DNA of 64,000 nt from CAVQCT01 sp964371785 (GTDB taxonomy: Bacteria > Zixibacteria > MSB-5A5 > GN15 > FEB-12), in NCBI GenBank assembly GCA_964371785.1, contig CAYJOL010000001.1:62001-126000 (forward strand), in the 5' to 3' direction. Under the pieces are notes generated by a model. It ran no database searches, was not told the DNA's origin, and saw only the letters and a list, made by a program, of their open reading frames with translations. Positions 51,404 to 59,350 of this stretch are shown here, piece after piece. The translations under genes and the position numbers were made by a program. Position 1 is the stretch's first letter. Every line of letters starts with the position of its first letter.

Positions 51404-51427
51404 GTGTCTGCGAAAGTGACTCGCTGA

Positions 51428-52675
51428 CTATTTCATATTGTTAATGATATTGGTCGCGAATTGGGAAGTCCCGACTTTCGTCGCTCCCGGCATCTGGCGT
51501 TCCAGGTCATAGGTGACCGTCTTCTTGCTGATAGTGGTTTCCAGCGCGGTCTCGATCATCTTGGCCGCTTCAATCCATCCCAGGTAGTCAAGCATCATGA
51601 CCGCCGATAAGATGAGTGAGCCGGGGTTGATGACATCCTTGTCGGCATACTTCGGCGCAGTGCCGTGAGTAGCCTCAAACAGACCGATGAAATCGCCCGC
51701 ATTGGCGCCGGGAGCCATTCCCAGGCCGCCGACCTGTGCGGCGCAGGCATCAGAGAGGTAGTCACCATTGAGATTAGGTGTGGCAATGACACTGTATTCG
51801 TCGGGCCGAGTAAGAATCTGCTGGAACATGGAATCGGCGATGCGATCCTTGACAACAATCTTCCCCTTCGGGACCTTGCCGTCGTATTTGCTCCACAGTT
51901 CATCCTCCGTCACCGTTTTCGTACCGAATTCTTTCTTCGCCACTTCGTAACCCCAGTCGCGGAAAGCGCCCTCGGTGAACTTCATGATGTTCCCCTTGTG
52001 CACCAGGGTGACGGATGAGCAGTTGCGGTCGATCGCATACTGAATCGCTTTGCGGACCAGCCGCTTCGTACCGGTGACCGAGATCGGTTTGATGCCGATA
52101 CCGGAATCCGTACGAATGCTTGTGCCCATCTGCTTATTCAGCCAGTCGATGACCTTCTTGACTTCCTTGCTGCCTTTTTTCCACTCAATACCGGCGTAGA
52201 CATCTTCGGTATTTTCGCGGTAAATGACAACGTTCATTTTTTCCGGATGAACGACCGGGGAACCGACGCCGGGGAAATATCTAACAGGGCGTATACATGC
52301 GTAGAGGTTGAGCACCTGGCGCAGAGTCACATTGAGCGAGCGGAAACCGCCGCCGACCGGAGTCGTGAGCGGTCCCTTGAGAGCCACGACATAGGTCTTG
52401 ATGGCATCGATCGTTTCTTTGGGAAGCCATTCCTTGTACAGCTCGTTGGCTTTCTCGCCGGCGTACACATCCATCCACGCAATCTTGTATTTGCCTTTGT
52501 ATGCTTTCTCCACAGCGGCATCGACAACCCGACGGGTTGCTTTCATAATGTCGCGTCCGATGCCGTCACCCTCGATTACCGGGATAATCGGGTTGTTCGG
52601 CACCTGGAGCTTTTTGTTTTTTACCGTGATCTTTTGTCCGTCCTTCGGGACGACAATATGTTTGAGCTTTGCCAT
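51428..52675 (-). CDS. icd: Isocitrate dehydrogenase (NADP-type)
   Basis: 415 residues. Oxidative decarboxylation of isocitrate to 2-oxoglutarate, or the reverse in a reductive cycle. Conserved blocks: PVIEGDGIGRDIMKA, LKGPLTTPVGGGFRSLNVTL (phosphorylatable-loop region with substrate Ser), RENTEDVYAGIEW, and NLNGDYLSDACAAQVGGLG with ATHGTAPKYADKD. GGAG precedes the ATG. It is the last gene of the run larA-mdh-icd and ends at a terminator. NADP specificity is assumed from similarity to the E. coli-like subfamily. Confidence 0.95.
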   Translation of the reverse strand: MAKLKHIVVPKDGQKITVKNKKLQVPNNPIIPVIEGDGIGRDIMKATRRVVDAAVEKAYKGKYKIAWMDVYAGEKANELYKEWLPKETIDAIKTYVVALKGPLTTPVGGGFRSLNVTLRQVLNLYACIRPVRYFPGVGSPVVHPEKMNVVIYRENTEDVYAGIEWKKGSKEVKKVIDWLNKQMGTSIRTDSGIGIKPISVTGTKRLVRKAIQYAIDRNCSSVTLVHKGNIMKFTEGAFRDWGYEVAKKEFGTKTVTEDELWSKYDGKVPKGKIVVKDRIADSMFQQILTRPDEYSVIATPNLNGDYLSDACAAQVGGLGMAPGANAGDFIGLFEATHGTAPKYADKDVINPGSLILSAVMMLDYLGWIEAAKMIETALETTISKKTVTYDLERQMPGATKVGTSQFATNIINNMK

Positions 52676-52690
52676 GTAATAGCGACTCCT

Positions 52691-53617
52691 TTAGTAACCA
52701 AGTATCTTGAGATGGTCTTTGTAAGTGGCGGCCGAACCTTGCAGGGCTGTGAGCTCGCCCTTGGTCAGCTTCAGCTCGAGGATCTTCTCCACGCCACCGG
52801 CGCCCAACACGATCGGCACACCTATATAAATATCCTTGATACCGTATTGCCCGGTCAATTGAGCCGAAGCGGCAAGGACTTTCTTTTCATCGTTGAAAAT
52901 CGCTTTGCACATATCAACACTGGCCGCGGCCGGAGCATAGTAGGCCGAACCAGTCTTGAGCAGTTTCACGATTTCGCCGCCGCCGCCGGCCGTCCGCTCT
53001 GATATGGCCTTAATCCGATCCTTAGGAATCAGTTCGCCGATCGGAATGCCGCCAACAGTAGTATATCTGGGCAGGGGGACCATCGTATCGCCGTGACCAC
53101 CCAGAACCATCGCCTGGACATCAGTCATAGCGACGTTGAGTTCCATCGCGACAAAGGTGCGGAACCGGGTTGAATCCAGCACGCCGGCTTGTCCGAGCAC
53201 ACGGTTCGCCGGGAAACCGGTGATTTTCTGCATGTGGTAGGTCATCAGATCGAGTGGATTGGAGACTACCAGAACCGTGCTCTTGGGAGCGTATTTTTTG
53301 ATATTGTTGGCAGCATCGGCAACGATCTCAGCGTTCTTTGTCAACAGGTCTTCGCGGGACATTCCCGGTTTACGGGCCAGCCCGGCAGTCATGATGACAA
53401 TGTCCGCGCCCTTGATGTCCGCATACTTGTTGGTTCCAAGAACCATCGCGTTGTATCCACGGACCGGTCCGGCCTGACTGAGGTCAAGCCCCTTACCTTG
53501 CGGCATACCTTCGACGATATCGACCAGAATTATGTCGGCGAAGTTCGCTTCGGCCAAATACATGGCGACGCTGGCTCCTACGTTTCCTGCACCGATTACT
53601 GCTATCTTCTTGTTCAT
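52691..53617 (-). CDS. mdh: Malate dehydrogenase (LDH-like type)
   Basis: 308 residues. NAD-dependent malate/oxaloacetate interconversion. Rossmann start IAVIGAGNVGASVAMYLAE, substrate-loop arginines in TAGLARKPGMSRED (Arg favouring malate over lactate), the proton-relay VLGGHGDTMVPLPRYTTVGG and catalytic Asp/His in place. GGGAGG precedes the ATG. It lies 15 bases ahead of icd and 37 bases after the LarA homologue. Confidence 0.96.
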   Translation of the reverse strand: MNKKIAVIGAGNVGASVAMYLAEANFADIILVDIVEGMPQGKGLDLSQAGPVRGYNAMVLGTNKYADIKGADIVIMTAGLARKPGMSREDLLTKNAEIVADAANNIKKYAPKSTVLVVSNPLDLMTYHMQKITGFPANRVLGQAGVLDSTRFRTFVAMELNVAMTDVQAMVLGGHGDTMVPLPRYTTVGGIPIGELIPKDRIKAISERTAGGGGEIVKLLKTGSAYYAPAAASVDMCKAIFNDEKKVLAASAQLTGQYGIKDIYIGVPIVLGAGGVEKILELKLTKGELTALQGSAATYKDHLKILGY

Positions 53618-53654
53618 GTTACCTCCCGATAAGGGTATTTACATGTTAGGGTTG

Positions 53655-54869
53655 TTAGGTTCGTAACACCGTGTTACCGGCATCATGTACTATTGCTATA
53701 GAATATTCTCGTTTTGTTGGACGGATCAGGGGAGTTAAGTCTCCCACCGGCTCATAAAACACCCGTCTCACTTGCTCATCGGAAAGTCCGCAGTAAATGG
53801 CCGGGGTGATGCGTCTTCGCATCAGATTGACGCGCGAGAGTTTGTGCGATCCGAACGTCAGTTGTCCGTCTCCCGGTCTATTCTCCGCCTCATTCCATCC
53901 GTTGGCCAAATCCCAGAAGTGAGCCGAGCCGACCCCTCCGGCGCAGGCCGATACTACCACCGCGGTTCCTCCGTCGATAACCGCCTGCTGACAGTTTTCC
54001 AGTCCCTTCTGGGCTTGGTACAGGTTATTGTCCAATGGCGGAAGCACCTCGCAAATTACCGAATCATAGCGATGAGCAACGCGGTGACCGAATACTCGTT
54101 CGGCGAAAGCGGCGGCACGTTCGAATGACTCGTGCAGCTCGCCGATGAACAGTCCGGCTATCTGCTGCCGAGAGTCCATCACGATTTGAATGCTGAGGCA
54201 GATCGACGTATCAACCAACTTCATCAAGTCGGCAAGATGTTCGGCTACCGGATTGCCGGCTAAACGCATTGGCATTGCCTCAAGCGAATTGGCCAGATTG
54301 TGGTTTCGCTCAATTGTTTTGAAATCAGCCAGCCCCGGAATCAAAGACTTGCGTCCACCGGTGAATCCGGCAAAGTAATGCGGCTCGACCGAACCTATAA
54401 TGCACACCCGGTCCGCCTCGCAGAATACTGAATTGAGGTAGACCGACTCGCCGGATCTGTCTTTTCCGATTACTCGCATCGAAGCCAGATCGCCGGAGTC
54501 GTGCACGCTTATGCGACTGGCCAAGCGGTCATAATACTGACCGAAGATTGTCCGAAGGTGAGCGTCTGACGGATGATCATGGGTACCGGTAGAAATCAAA
54601 AATTGAGAGCGATCAAGGATTCTCGCGTCCAGCCGGTTCAGCCAGTCAAGAATTTGTGAAGTTGGAGTGTTGCGATAACCGTCGTTTACGATAAAGAGAA
54701 TATTTGCGGCATTGATAAGACGGTCGCCGTTCGCGTTTCCGAATTCGGCCTTGAACTGTTCAAAGCTGACTGGAGAACTTACCGACACCGGCGCGAATGT
54801 GTCAACCTCGACCTCATCCGGAATTTGGAGCTTTATGCTGCTCTTGCCGTAGGCCAACTCAACTTCCAT
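53655..54869 (-). CDS. LarA-family (nickel-pincer racemase/epimerase-like) protein
   Basis: 404 residues. Domain 1 (about 10-260) contains NDGYRNTPTSQI, ISTGTHDHP and EPHYFAGFTGGRKSLIPG then ERNHNL. His97, His164, Lys174 and His190 line up with the LarA catalytic histidines, the Lys that holds the pincer cofactor, and a nickel ligand. The 10- and 16-residue spacings after His164 are identical to those in LarA. LarA-family enzymes racemise or epimerise 2-hydroxy acids using a nickel-pincer nucleotide. No larB, larC or larE cofactor genes are in the window. Its position ahead of mdh and icd suggests a hydroxy-acid substrate, possibly malate-like. Substrate unknown. Confidence 0.82.
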   Translation of the reverse strand: MEVELAYGKSSIKLQIPDEVEVDTFAPVSVSSPVSFEQFKAEFGNANGDRLINAANILFIVNDGYRNTPTSQILDWLNRLDARILDRSQFLISTGTHDHPSDAHLRTIFGQYYDRLASRISVHDSGDLASMRVIGKDRSGESVYLNSVFCEADRVCIIGSVEPHYFAGFTGGRKSLIPGLADFKTIERNHNLANSLEAMPMRLAGNPVAEHLADLMKLVDTSICLSIQIVMDSRQQIAGLFIGELHESFERAAAFAERVFGHRVAHRYDSVICEVLPPLDNNLYQAQKGLENCQQAVIDGGTAVVVSACAGGVGSAHFWDLANGWNEAENRPGDGQLTFGSHKLSRVNLMRRRITPAIYCGLSDEQVRRVFYEPVGDLTPLIRPTKREYSIAIVHDAGNTVLRT

Positions 54870-54899
54870 TTCGATGCCTGACTCTTAACCTTACATCAC

Positions 54900-54925
54900 T
54901 CGGATCTGTCCGGCGACAGGTCCGA
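54900..54925 (-). other. Stable intergenic hairpin without T-run between ndk and the LarA-family gene
   Basis: TCGGACCTGTC and GACAGATCCGA pair with one mismatch around GCCG. No T-run follows, so it is more likely a processing or stability element inside the long transcript than a terminator. Confidence 0.4.
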
Positions 54926-54938
54926 ATGCCTACCAACC

Positions 54939-55334
54939 TCAGAAAAAGAATCCGATTTCCTTGACCGCGTTGTCATCGGAATCGGAAGCGTGCACGGAAT
55001 TCTTTTCGATGTCCCGGGCTATTTCGTATCGGATAGTGCCACAAGCCGCTTTCGACGGATCCGTAGCCCCGATCAGAGTGCGAAGGTCCTGCACGGCGTT
55101 ATCCTTCTCGAGCACCATCGGGACGACTGGTCCGGACGTCATGAACTTCACCAGAGAATTCAGAAACGGCTTGCCTTCATGCACCGCGTAGAACTTCCGT
55201 GCCTGTTCTTCGGTGAGACGAACCATTCTCATTTCCACAATTTTGAAGCGGGCTTTCTCCAGCCGCGTGACAATATGTCCGATCAGGTTACGCTCTGTGG
55301 CGTCCGGTTTGATAATCAAAAGTGTTCTGCTCAA
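54939..55334 (-). CDS. ndk: Nucleoside diphosphate kinase
   Basis: 131 residues, slightly shorter than the usual 135-150. It transfers the gamma phosphate between nucleoside triphosphates and diphosphates through a phosphohistidine. IIKPDATERNLIG, SGPVVPMVLE and GTIRYEIARDIEKNSVHASD are seen, the last with active-site His115. The start is TTG with GGAG five bases upstream. It lies between the ferredoxin oxidoreductase genes and the LarA homologue, where it may balance GTP/ATP made by succinyl-CoA synthetase. Confidence 0.93.
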   Translation of the reverse strand: MSRTLLIIKPDATERNLIGHIVTRLEKARFKIVEMRMVRLTEEQARKFYAVHEGKPFLNSLVKFMTSGPVVPMVLEKDNAVQDLRTLIGATDPSKAACGTIRYEIARDIEKNSVHASDSDDNAVKEIGFFF

Positions 55335-55354
55335 ATCAACTCCATTACTGTCTG

Positions 55355-55930
55355 TTACTTTTTCAATTTCAGCGCTTCTTCATAGCCGATTTCGATCGCT
55401 TTGCGGTTGCGGTCTTCGGTTCCCTTGGGAGCTCGGGCCAGAACAGCTTCGATTATCTTGTCTTTCGGAACAATTCCGGTAAGTGCGCAGATGGCGCCCA
55501 ACGCCACGACATTGGCCACCATGATATGGCCGGCGTCCTCGCGGGCCATACGGGTGAACGGCAGGCCGTAGTACTTCTTGGTCGGAATCTCGGTGACCAG
55601 CGTGGTGTCAATTACCAGGGTCCCGTCTTCCTTCAAATCACCGTAATACTTGTCCAGCGCCTCCTGGGTCATCGCCAGCAACAGGTCGAGATTCATCGCT
55701 TTAGGATAGAAGATCTCTTCCTTGGAAACGACCACGTCGGCTTTCGACGCGCCGCCGCGGGCTTCGGGACCGTAAGATTGGGACTGCACAACGTTCATGT
55801 TGCCGCTGGCACCAATCGCTTCACACAGGACGACCGATCCGAAGATCATCCCCTGCCCTCCGGAACCGGAGAGGCGGATTTCAAATCGATCCTTCGGGAC
55901 CTCTACTCTATCGAGAAATTTCGTAGCCAT
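55355..55930 (-). CDS. korC: 2-oxoglutarate:ferredoxin oxidoreductase, gamma subunit
   Basis: 191 residues. The gamma (POR) domain starts RFEIRLSGSGGQGMIFGSVV and contains SYGPEARGGASKADVVVSKE and a final RNRKAIEIGYEEALK. Of two adjacent ATG codons the second (55930) sits at better distance from AGAGG and gives MATKFLDRVEV. It begins 11 bases after the beta-subunit stop, within the kor cluster. The subunit helps form the CoA and interface region of the enzyme. Confidence 0.92.
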   Translation of the reverse strand: MATKFLDRVEVPKDRFEIRLSGSGGQGMIFGSVVLCEAIGASGNMNVVQSQSYGPEARGGASKADVVVSKEEIFYPKAMNLDLLLAMTQEALDKYYGDLKEDGTLVIDTTLVTEIPTKKYYGLPFTRMAREDAGHIMVANVVALGAICALTGIVPKDKIIEAVLARAPKGTEDRNRKAIEIGYEEALKLKK

Positions 55931-55940
55931 CATGTCCTCT

Positions 55941-56783
55941 CTAACGCCGACCAACGGTGTCGACAATCTTCTGATATTCGTCGCAGAACTCGGTCTTCTC
56001 GTTGTCTTCGTGAAGAACGCCAAGCACAAACTTGCCCTTGAGGTCTTCTTTGCTCATGTTCTTGGCTTTCGCCAGATTGACCGAATTGTCTTTAAACAGA
56101 TTCAGCATCGCCACGGCGTCGCCCTGCCGATTCAACCGGCCGAAGTACGTATGGCAGTTGGAAATCACTTCGACCAGCGAGAAACCTTTGTGTTCCAAAG
56201 CCTGCATGATCATCTTCTCGAGTTGAGGATAATGATACACCGTGCTTCGTCCAACAAAGCTGGCGCCGGCCGCTTCGGCCAGATTGCACGGATTGAAGTT
56301 CTTCTCCGAGTTTCCATACGGCGTAGTCGTGGAGAAGGCATTCCCCGGCGTAGTCGGCGAACCCTGACCACCGGTCATACCATAGATGAAGTTGTTTATC
56401 AAAATGGTTGTAATGTCGATGTTGCGACGGCATGCATGAATGAAATGGTTGCCGCCGATAGCGAGTGCGTCACCGTCGCCGGTAATCACGATGACTTTCA
56501 TATGCGGTTGCGCGAACTTCACTCCGGTAGCGAAAGCCAACGCCCGGCCGTGAGTCGTGTGCAGGGAGTTGAAATCCAAGTATACCGGCATACGGCTGGT
56601 ACACCCGATCCCCGATACCATCGCCACGTTGTCTTTGGCGTAACCGAGTTTGTCGATCGCCCGGATGAGCGCGCCCATCACGATACCATTACCACAACCC
56701 GGACACCAGACCGACGGGAATTTCTTCTTCGGTCTGAGATAGCTGAGCATAACATCCGATTTCTGTTTTTCAACGGTAGCCAT
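55941..56783 (-). CDS. korB: 2-oxoglutarate:ferredoxin oxidoreductase, beta subunit
   Basis: 280 residues. Thiamine-diphosphate-binding subunit: FPSVWCPGCGNGIVMGAL (cysteines for a cluster), GIGCTSRMPVYLDFN, THGRALAFATGVKFA and the ThDP/Mg motif GDGDALAIGGNHFIHACRRN with NN in LINNFIYGMTGGQ. The start overlaps the alpha-subunit stop by one base (TAATG). Gene order with sucCD favours 2-oxoglutarate rather than pyruvate as substrate, although specificity cannot be proved from sequence. Confidence 0.92.
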   Translation of the reverse strand: MATVEKQKSDVMLSYLRPKKKFPSVWCPGCGNGIVMGALIRAIDKLGYAKDNVAMVSGIGCTSRMPVYLDFNSLHTTHGRALAFATGVKFAQPHMKVIVITGDGDALAIGGNHFIHACRRNIDITTILINNFIYGMTGGQGSPTTPGNAFSTTTPYGNSEKNFNPCNLAEAAGASFVGRSTVYHYPQLEKMIMQALEHKGFSLVEVISNCHTYFGRLNRQGDAVAMLNLFKDNSVNLAKAKNMSKEDLKGKFVLGVLHEDNEKTEFCDEYQKIVDTVGRR

Positions 56784-57919
56784 TAGAGTACCTCCTCCAG
56801 CTTCTGAAGAAGCTGCATCGGGGTGAGAATTTCGCCGTCGTACCGTTGCAGAGGATGAACCTCGATGTCACCGGGCAGGGCGTGTCTGACTTCGTGAATA
56901 ATCTGGCCCATGTTAAGCTCGCCCACGATCACTTTGCGGCAGCGACCGCAAAGCTGCTTTATCTGCTCGTACGGGAAAGGCCAGATGGTATAGAGTTGAA
57001 TGACTCCGACCTTAACGCCGGCTTTGCGGGCCAGCGATGTTGCCTGTAGCGCCGCACGCGCCACCGAACCATAGGCAACGTATACGACATCCGCATCGTC
57101 TGTATACTCGGCACGGAGTTTATAAATCTCGTCTTTGTAGTTCTCTATTTTCGATTTGAGCTTGTCGAGCTTGACCTTGATCTCGTCGGCGCGGTTGGTC
57201 GAAAAGCCCATCGGGTCGTGCGTCAAGCCGGTGACGTTATACCGGTACCCTTCTCCGTAAGCCGGCATGGGCGAGACATTGTTCGCTGTCAGTTCAAACG
57301 GCACGAACTCCTCTGCCGAGACAGTCGGCTTCACCCGATTGACAATCTCGAATTCGCCCGGTTGCGGGACCTTGACGATCTCCCGCATGTGACCCATTAC
57401 TTCGTCAAGAAGTACGGTCACCGGGGTGCGGAATCGCTCGGCCAGATTAAACGCCCGAATGGTTTCGGTAATGGTATCGCCGACAGTTGAAGGCGCCACC
57501 GCGATCGCAACATAGTCGCCGTGCGTGCCCCAGCGGGCTTGCATGGTATCGGACTGGCTGACCTTGGTGGGAAGGCCCGTCGACGGGCCGCCGCGCTGGA
57601 CATTCACTATCACGCAGGGCGTCTCGGTCATGAAGGCGTAGCCGATATTCTCGAGCATCAGGGAGTATCCCGGACCGGAGGTTGCAGTCATCGACTTCAT
57701 CCCGGAGATGGAAGCGCCTACAATGGCCGCGATCGAAGCAATCTCATCCTCCATCTGGATGAAGCGGCCGCCTATCTTGGGCAACAGTCGGGCGCATCCT
57801 TCAGCGACCTCGGTCGACGGAGTAATCGGGTAACCGGCGTAAAAACGCATGCCCGCGTAGACGGCGCCCTCCACCACCGCCGCGTTACCCTGAAGCAATT
57901 TCTTTTTTATATCAGACAT
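56783..57919 (-). CDS. korA: 2-oxoglutarate:ferredoxin oxidoreductase, alpha subunit
   Basis: 378 residues. Pyrimidine-binding half of the enzyme: GNAAVVEGAVYAGMRFYAGY, PITPSTEVAEG, FIQMEDEIASIAAIVGASIS and GPGYSLMLENIGYAFMTETP. The C-terminal part (about 255-378) has VVYVAYGSVARAALQATSLA and a transketolase-C-like fold. It starts 12 bases after the ferredoxin gene. Oxygen sensitivity and reversibility are typical of the family; direction here is not determined. Confidence 0.93.
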   Translation of the reverse strand: MSDIKKKLLQGNAAVVEGAVYAGMRFYAGYPITPSTEVAEGCARLLPKIGGRFIQMEDEIASIAAIVGASISGMKSMTATSGPGYSLMLENIGYAFMTETPCVIVNVQRGGPSTGLPTKVSQSDTMQARWGTHGDYVAIAVAPSTVGDTITETIRAFNLAERFRTPVTVLLDEVMGHMREIVKVPQPGEFEIVNRVKPTVSAEEFVPFELTANNVSPMPAYGEGYRYNVTGLTHDPMGFSTNRADEIKVKLDKLKSKIENYKDEIYKLRAEYTDDADVVYVAYGSVARAALQATSLARKAGVKVGVIQLYTIWPFPYEQIKQLCGRCRKVIVGELNMGQIIHEVRHALPGDIEVHPLQRYDGEILTPMQLLQKLEEVL

Positions 57920-57931
57920 CTCAATGCCACC

Positions 57932-58195
57932 TTACTTATAATTGGACGTTATGGCAAAGTCCGGACAATGCACCCAGCATATCGTGCACTGCGTGCAGTT
58001 TTCAGGGCGAGCCTGCACCGGCTTGCCATCCCGATCCGGCTCAAATACCTGCTGGGGACACAGGGCAATACACAGATTGCACGCCTTGCACCAGCTCAGA
58101 TCAATACTCAGCGGAAGCGGGCCACCCGAATAGTCAAATTTGCTCTTGGCTTTCGGCGTGGAGCCGGACGCATCCACCTGGTTAGTTTCAGACAT
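57932..58195 (-). CDS. korD: 2-oxoglutarate:ferredoxin oxidoreductase, delta subunit (2[4Fe-4S] ferredoxin)
   Basis: 87 residues. Two cluster motifs, CKACNLCIALCPQQVF and CTQCTICWVHCPD, bind [4Fe-4S] clusters. A short Ser/Gly/Lys-rich N-terminus (GSTPKAKSKFDYSGGPLPLS) precedes them. It directly precedes korA. It passes electrons from the thiamine site to free ferredoxin. Confidence 0.92.
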   Translation of the reverse strand: MSETNQVDASGSTPKAKSKFDYSGGPLPLSIDLSWCKACNLCIALCPQQVFEPDRDGKPVQARPENCTQCTICWVHCPDFAITSNYK

Positions 58196-58258
58196 TGTAA
58201 TACCTCAAATCAAATGTAATGACATCTCAACAATCATAATTTCGCTTATTATACAATA

Positions 58259-59323
58259 CTATCTCTTTCGTTTTCCACCAACGGCTTTGCGCTTGGCCGT
58301 CGTCTTCTTGGCGGTCGATGTTGCCTTAGTGGTAGCCGGCTTCTTTGCAGCCTTCTTCGCAGTCTTCTTCGCAGTCTTTTTCGCAACTGCTTTCTTGACC
58401 GATTTCTTGGGTTTAGCCGTTGATTGGCCGACCTTTCCGCTCTTCGATTTGGATTTCTTCATCAGCTCCTGGAGCAGTCCCGGGATCTCAGTCGGTGAAC
58501 CGGCAACCGGAATACCAACTTTGTTCAGCGCGGCAATCTTCTCCGCCGCCGTGCCGGACCCGCCTGAGATGATGGCTCCGGCGTGGCCCATCCGTTTGCC
58601 GGGAGGCGCCGTCTGGCCGGCGATAAAGCTGACCACCGGCTTGGTCACATGCTTCTTGACATACGCGGCCGCGTCCTCTTCATCGCTTCCGCCAATTTCA
58701 CCGATCATAACTATTGCTTTGGTCGCTTTGTCAGCCTGAAAAGCTTCCAGGCAATCGATGAAATTGGTGCCTATTACCTGGTCACCACCTATGCCGATAC
58801 AGGTCGTCTGGCCCATGCCGACCGAAGTAAGCGCCCAGATAGCTTCGTAGGTGAGCGTGCCGGAGCGCGAAACAACGCCAACATTACCCGTCTTGACAAT
58901 AGTGCCCGGCATTATGCCCACTTTGCACTCTCCGGGTGAAATCAAACCCGGGCAGTTTGGACCGATAAGCCGCGCGCCATGCTGCTTCACATATTCGTAA
59001 ACCTTCATCATGTCGTTTGCCGGCAGACCTTCAGTGATACACACGATCAATTTGATTCCGGCGTCGACCGCTTCATATATGGCGTCGATCGCATACGCCG
59101 GCGGTACATAGATGACCGATGTATTCGGTTGCGTCTTGGCCACCGCTTCTTCGAGCGTGTTAAACACCGGGATGCCGGCGATTTTCGTACCGCCCTTGCC
59201 CGGTGTTACACCGGCAACTACATTGGTGCCGTATGCTTTCATCTGTTCGGCATGGAAGGAACCGTCACGGCCGGTGATTCCCTGAACAACCAATCTTGTC
59301 TTTTTATTGATGAATACTGACAT
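58259..59323 (-). CDS. sucD: Succinyl-CoA synthetase alpha subunit with histone-H1-like C-terminal tail
   Basis: 354 residues; the normal enzyme is about 290. Residues 1-290 are typical: VVQGITGRDGSFHAEQM, GPNCPGLISPGECKVGIMPG, VSRSGTLTYEA, and the phosphohistidine loop GHAGAIISGGSGTA (His247). Residues 291-354 are a tail with about 23 Lys and few acidic residues, carrying AKK-type repeats (KKAVAKKTAKKTAKKAAKK), like the C-terminus of histone H1 or bacterial H1-like proteins. At DNA level this part shows an imperfect 12-base tandem repeat. It has a proper stop and no frameshift. The alpha subunit makes succinyl-phosphate and ATP/GTP with SucC, 27 bases upstream. Tail function unknown; nucleic-acid binding is possible. 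Confidence 0.92.
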   Translation of the reverse strand: MSVFINKKTRLVVQGITGRDGSFHAEQMKAYGTNVVAGVTPGKGGTKIAGIPVFNTLEEAVAKTQPNTSVIYVPPAYAIDAIYEAVDAGIKLIVCITEGLPANDMMKVYEYVKQHGARLIGPNCPGLISPGECKVGIMPGTIVKTGNVGVVSRSGTLTYEAIWALTSVGMGQTTCIGIGGDQVIGTNFIDCLEAFQADKATKAIVMIGEIGGSDEEDAAAYVKKHVTKPVVSFIAGQTAPPGKRMGHAGAIISGGSGTAAEKIAALNKVGIPVAGSPTEIPGLLQELMKKSKSKSGKVGQSTAKPKKSVKKAVAKKTAKKTAKKAAKKPATTKATSTAKKTTAKRKAVGGKRKR

Positions 59324-59350
59324 ATTCTATTTCCTCTATCCTAGATTAAA

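Noticed and set aside
52247..53002. 251-codon plus-strand frame
   Set aside because: Antisense shadow of icd and mdh; no recognisable motif or ribosome site.
55797..56786. 329-codon open frame on the plus strand
   Set aside because: It lies antisense over korB and korC, which have unmistakable thiamine and cofactor motifs; the translation has no domain pattern.
58340..58400. Tandem repeat as a stand-alone minisatellite
   Set aside because: The 12-base repeat is in frame within sucD and encodes the Lys/Ala tail, so it is treated as part of that gene.
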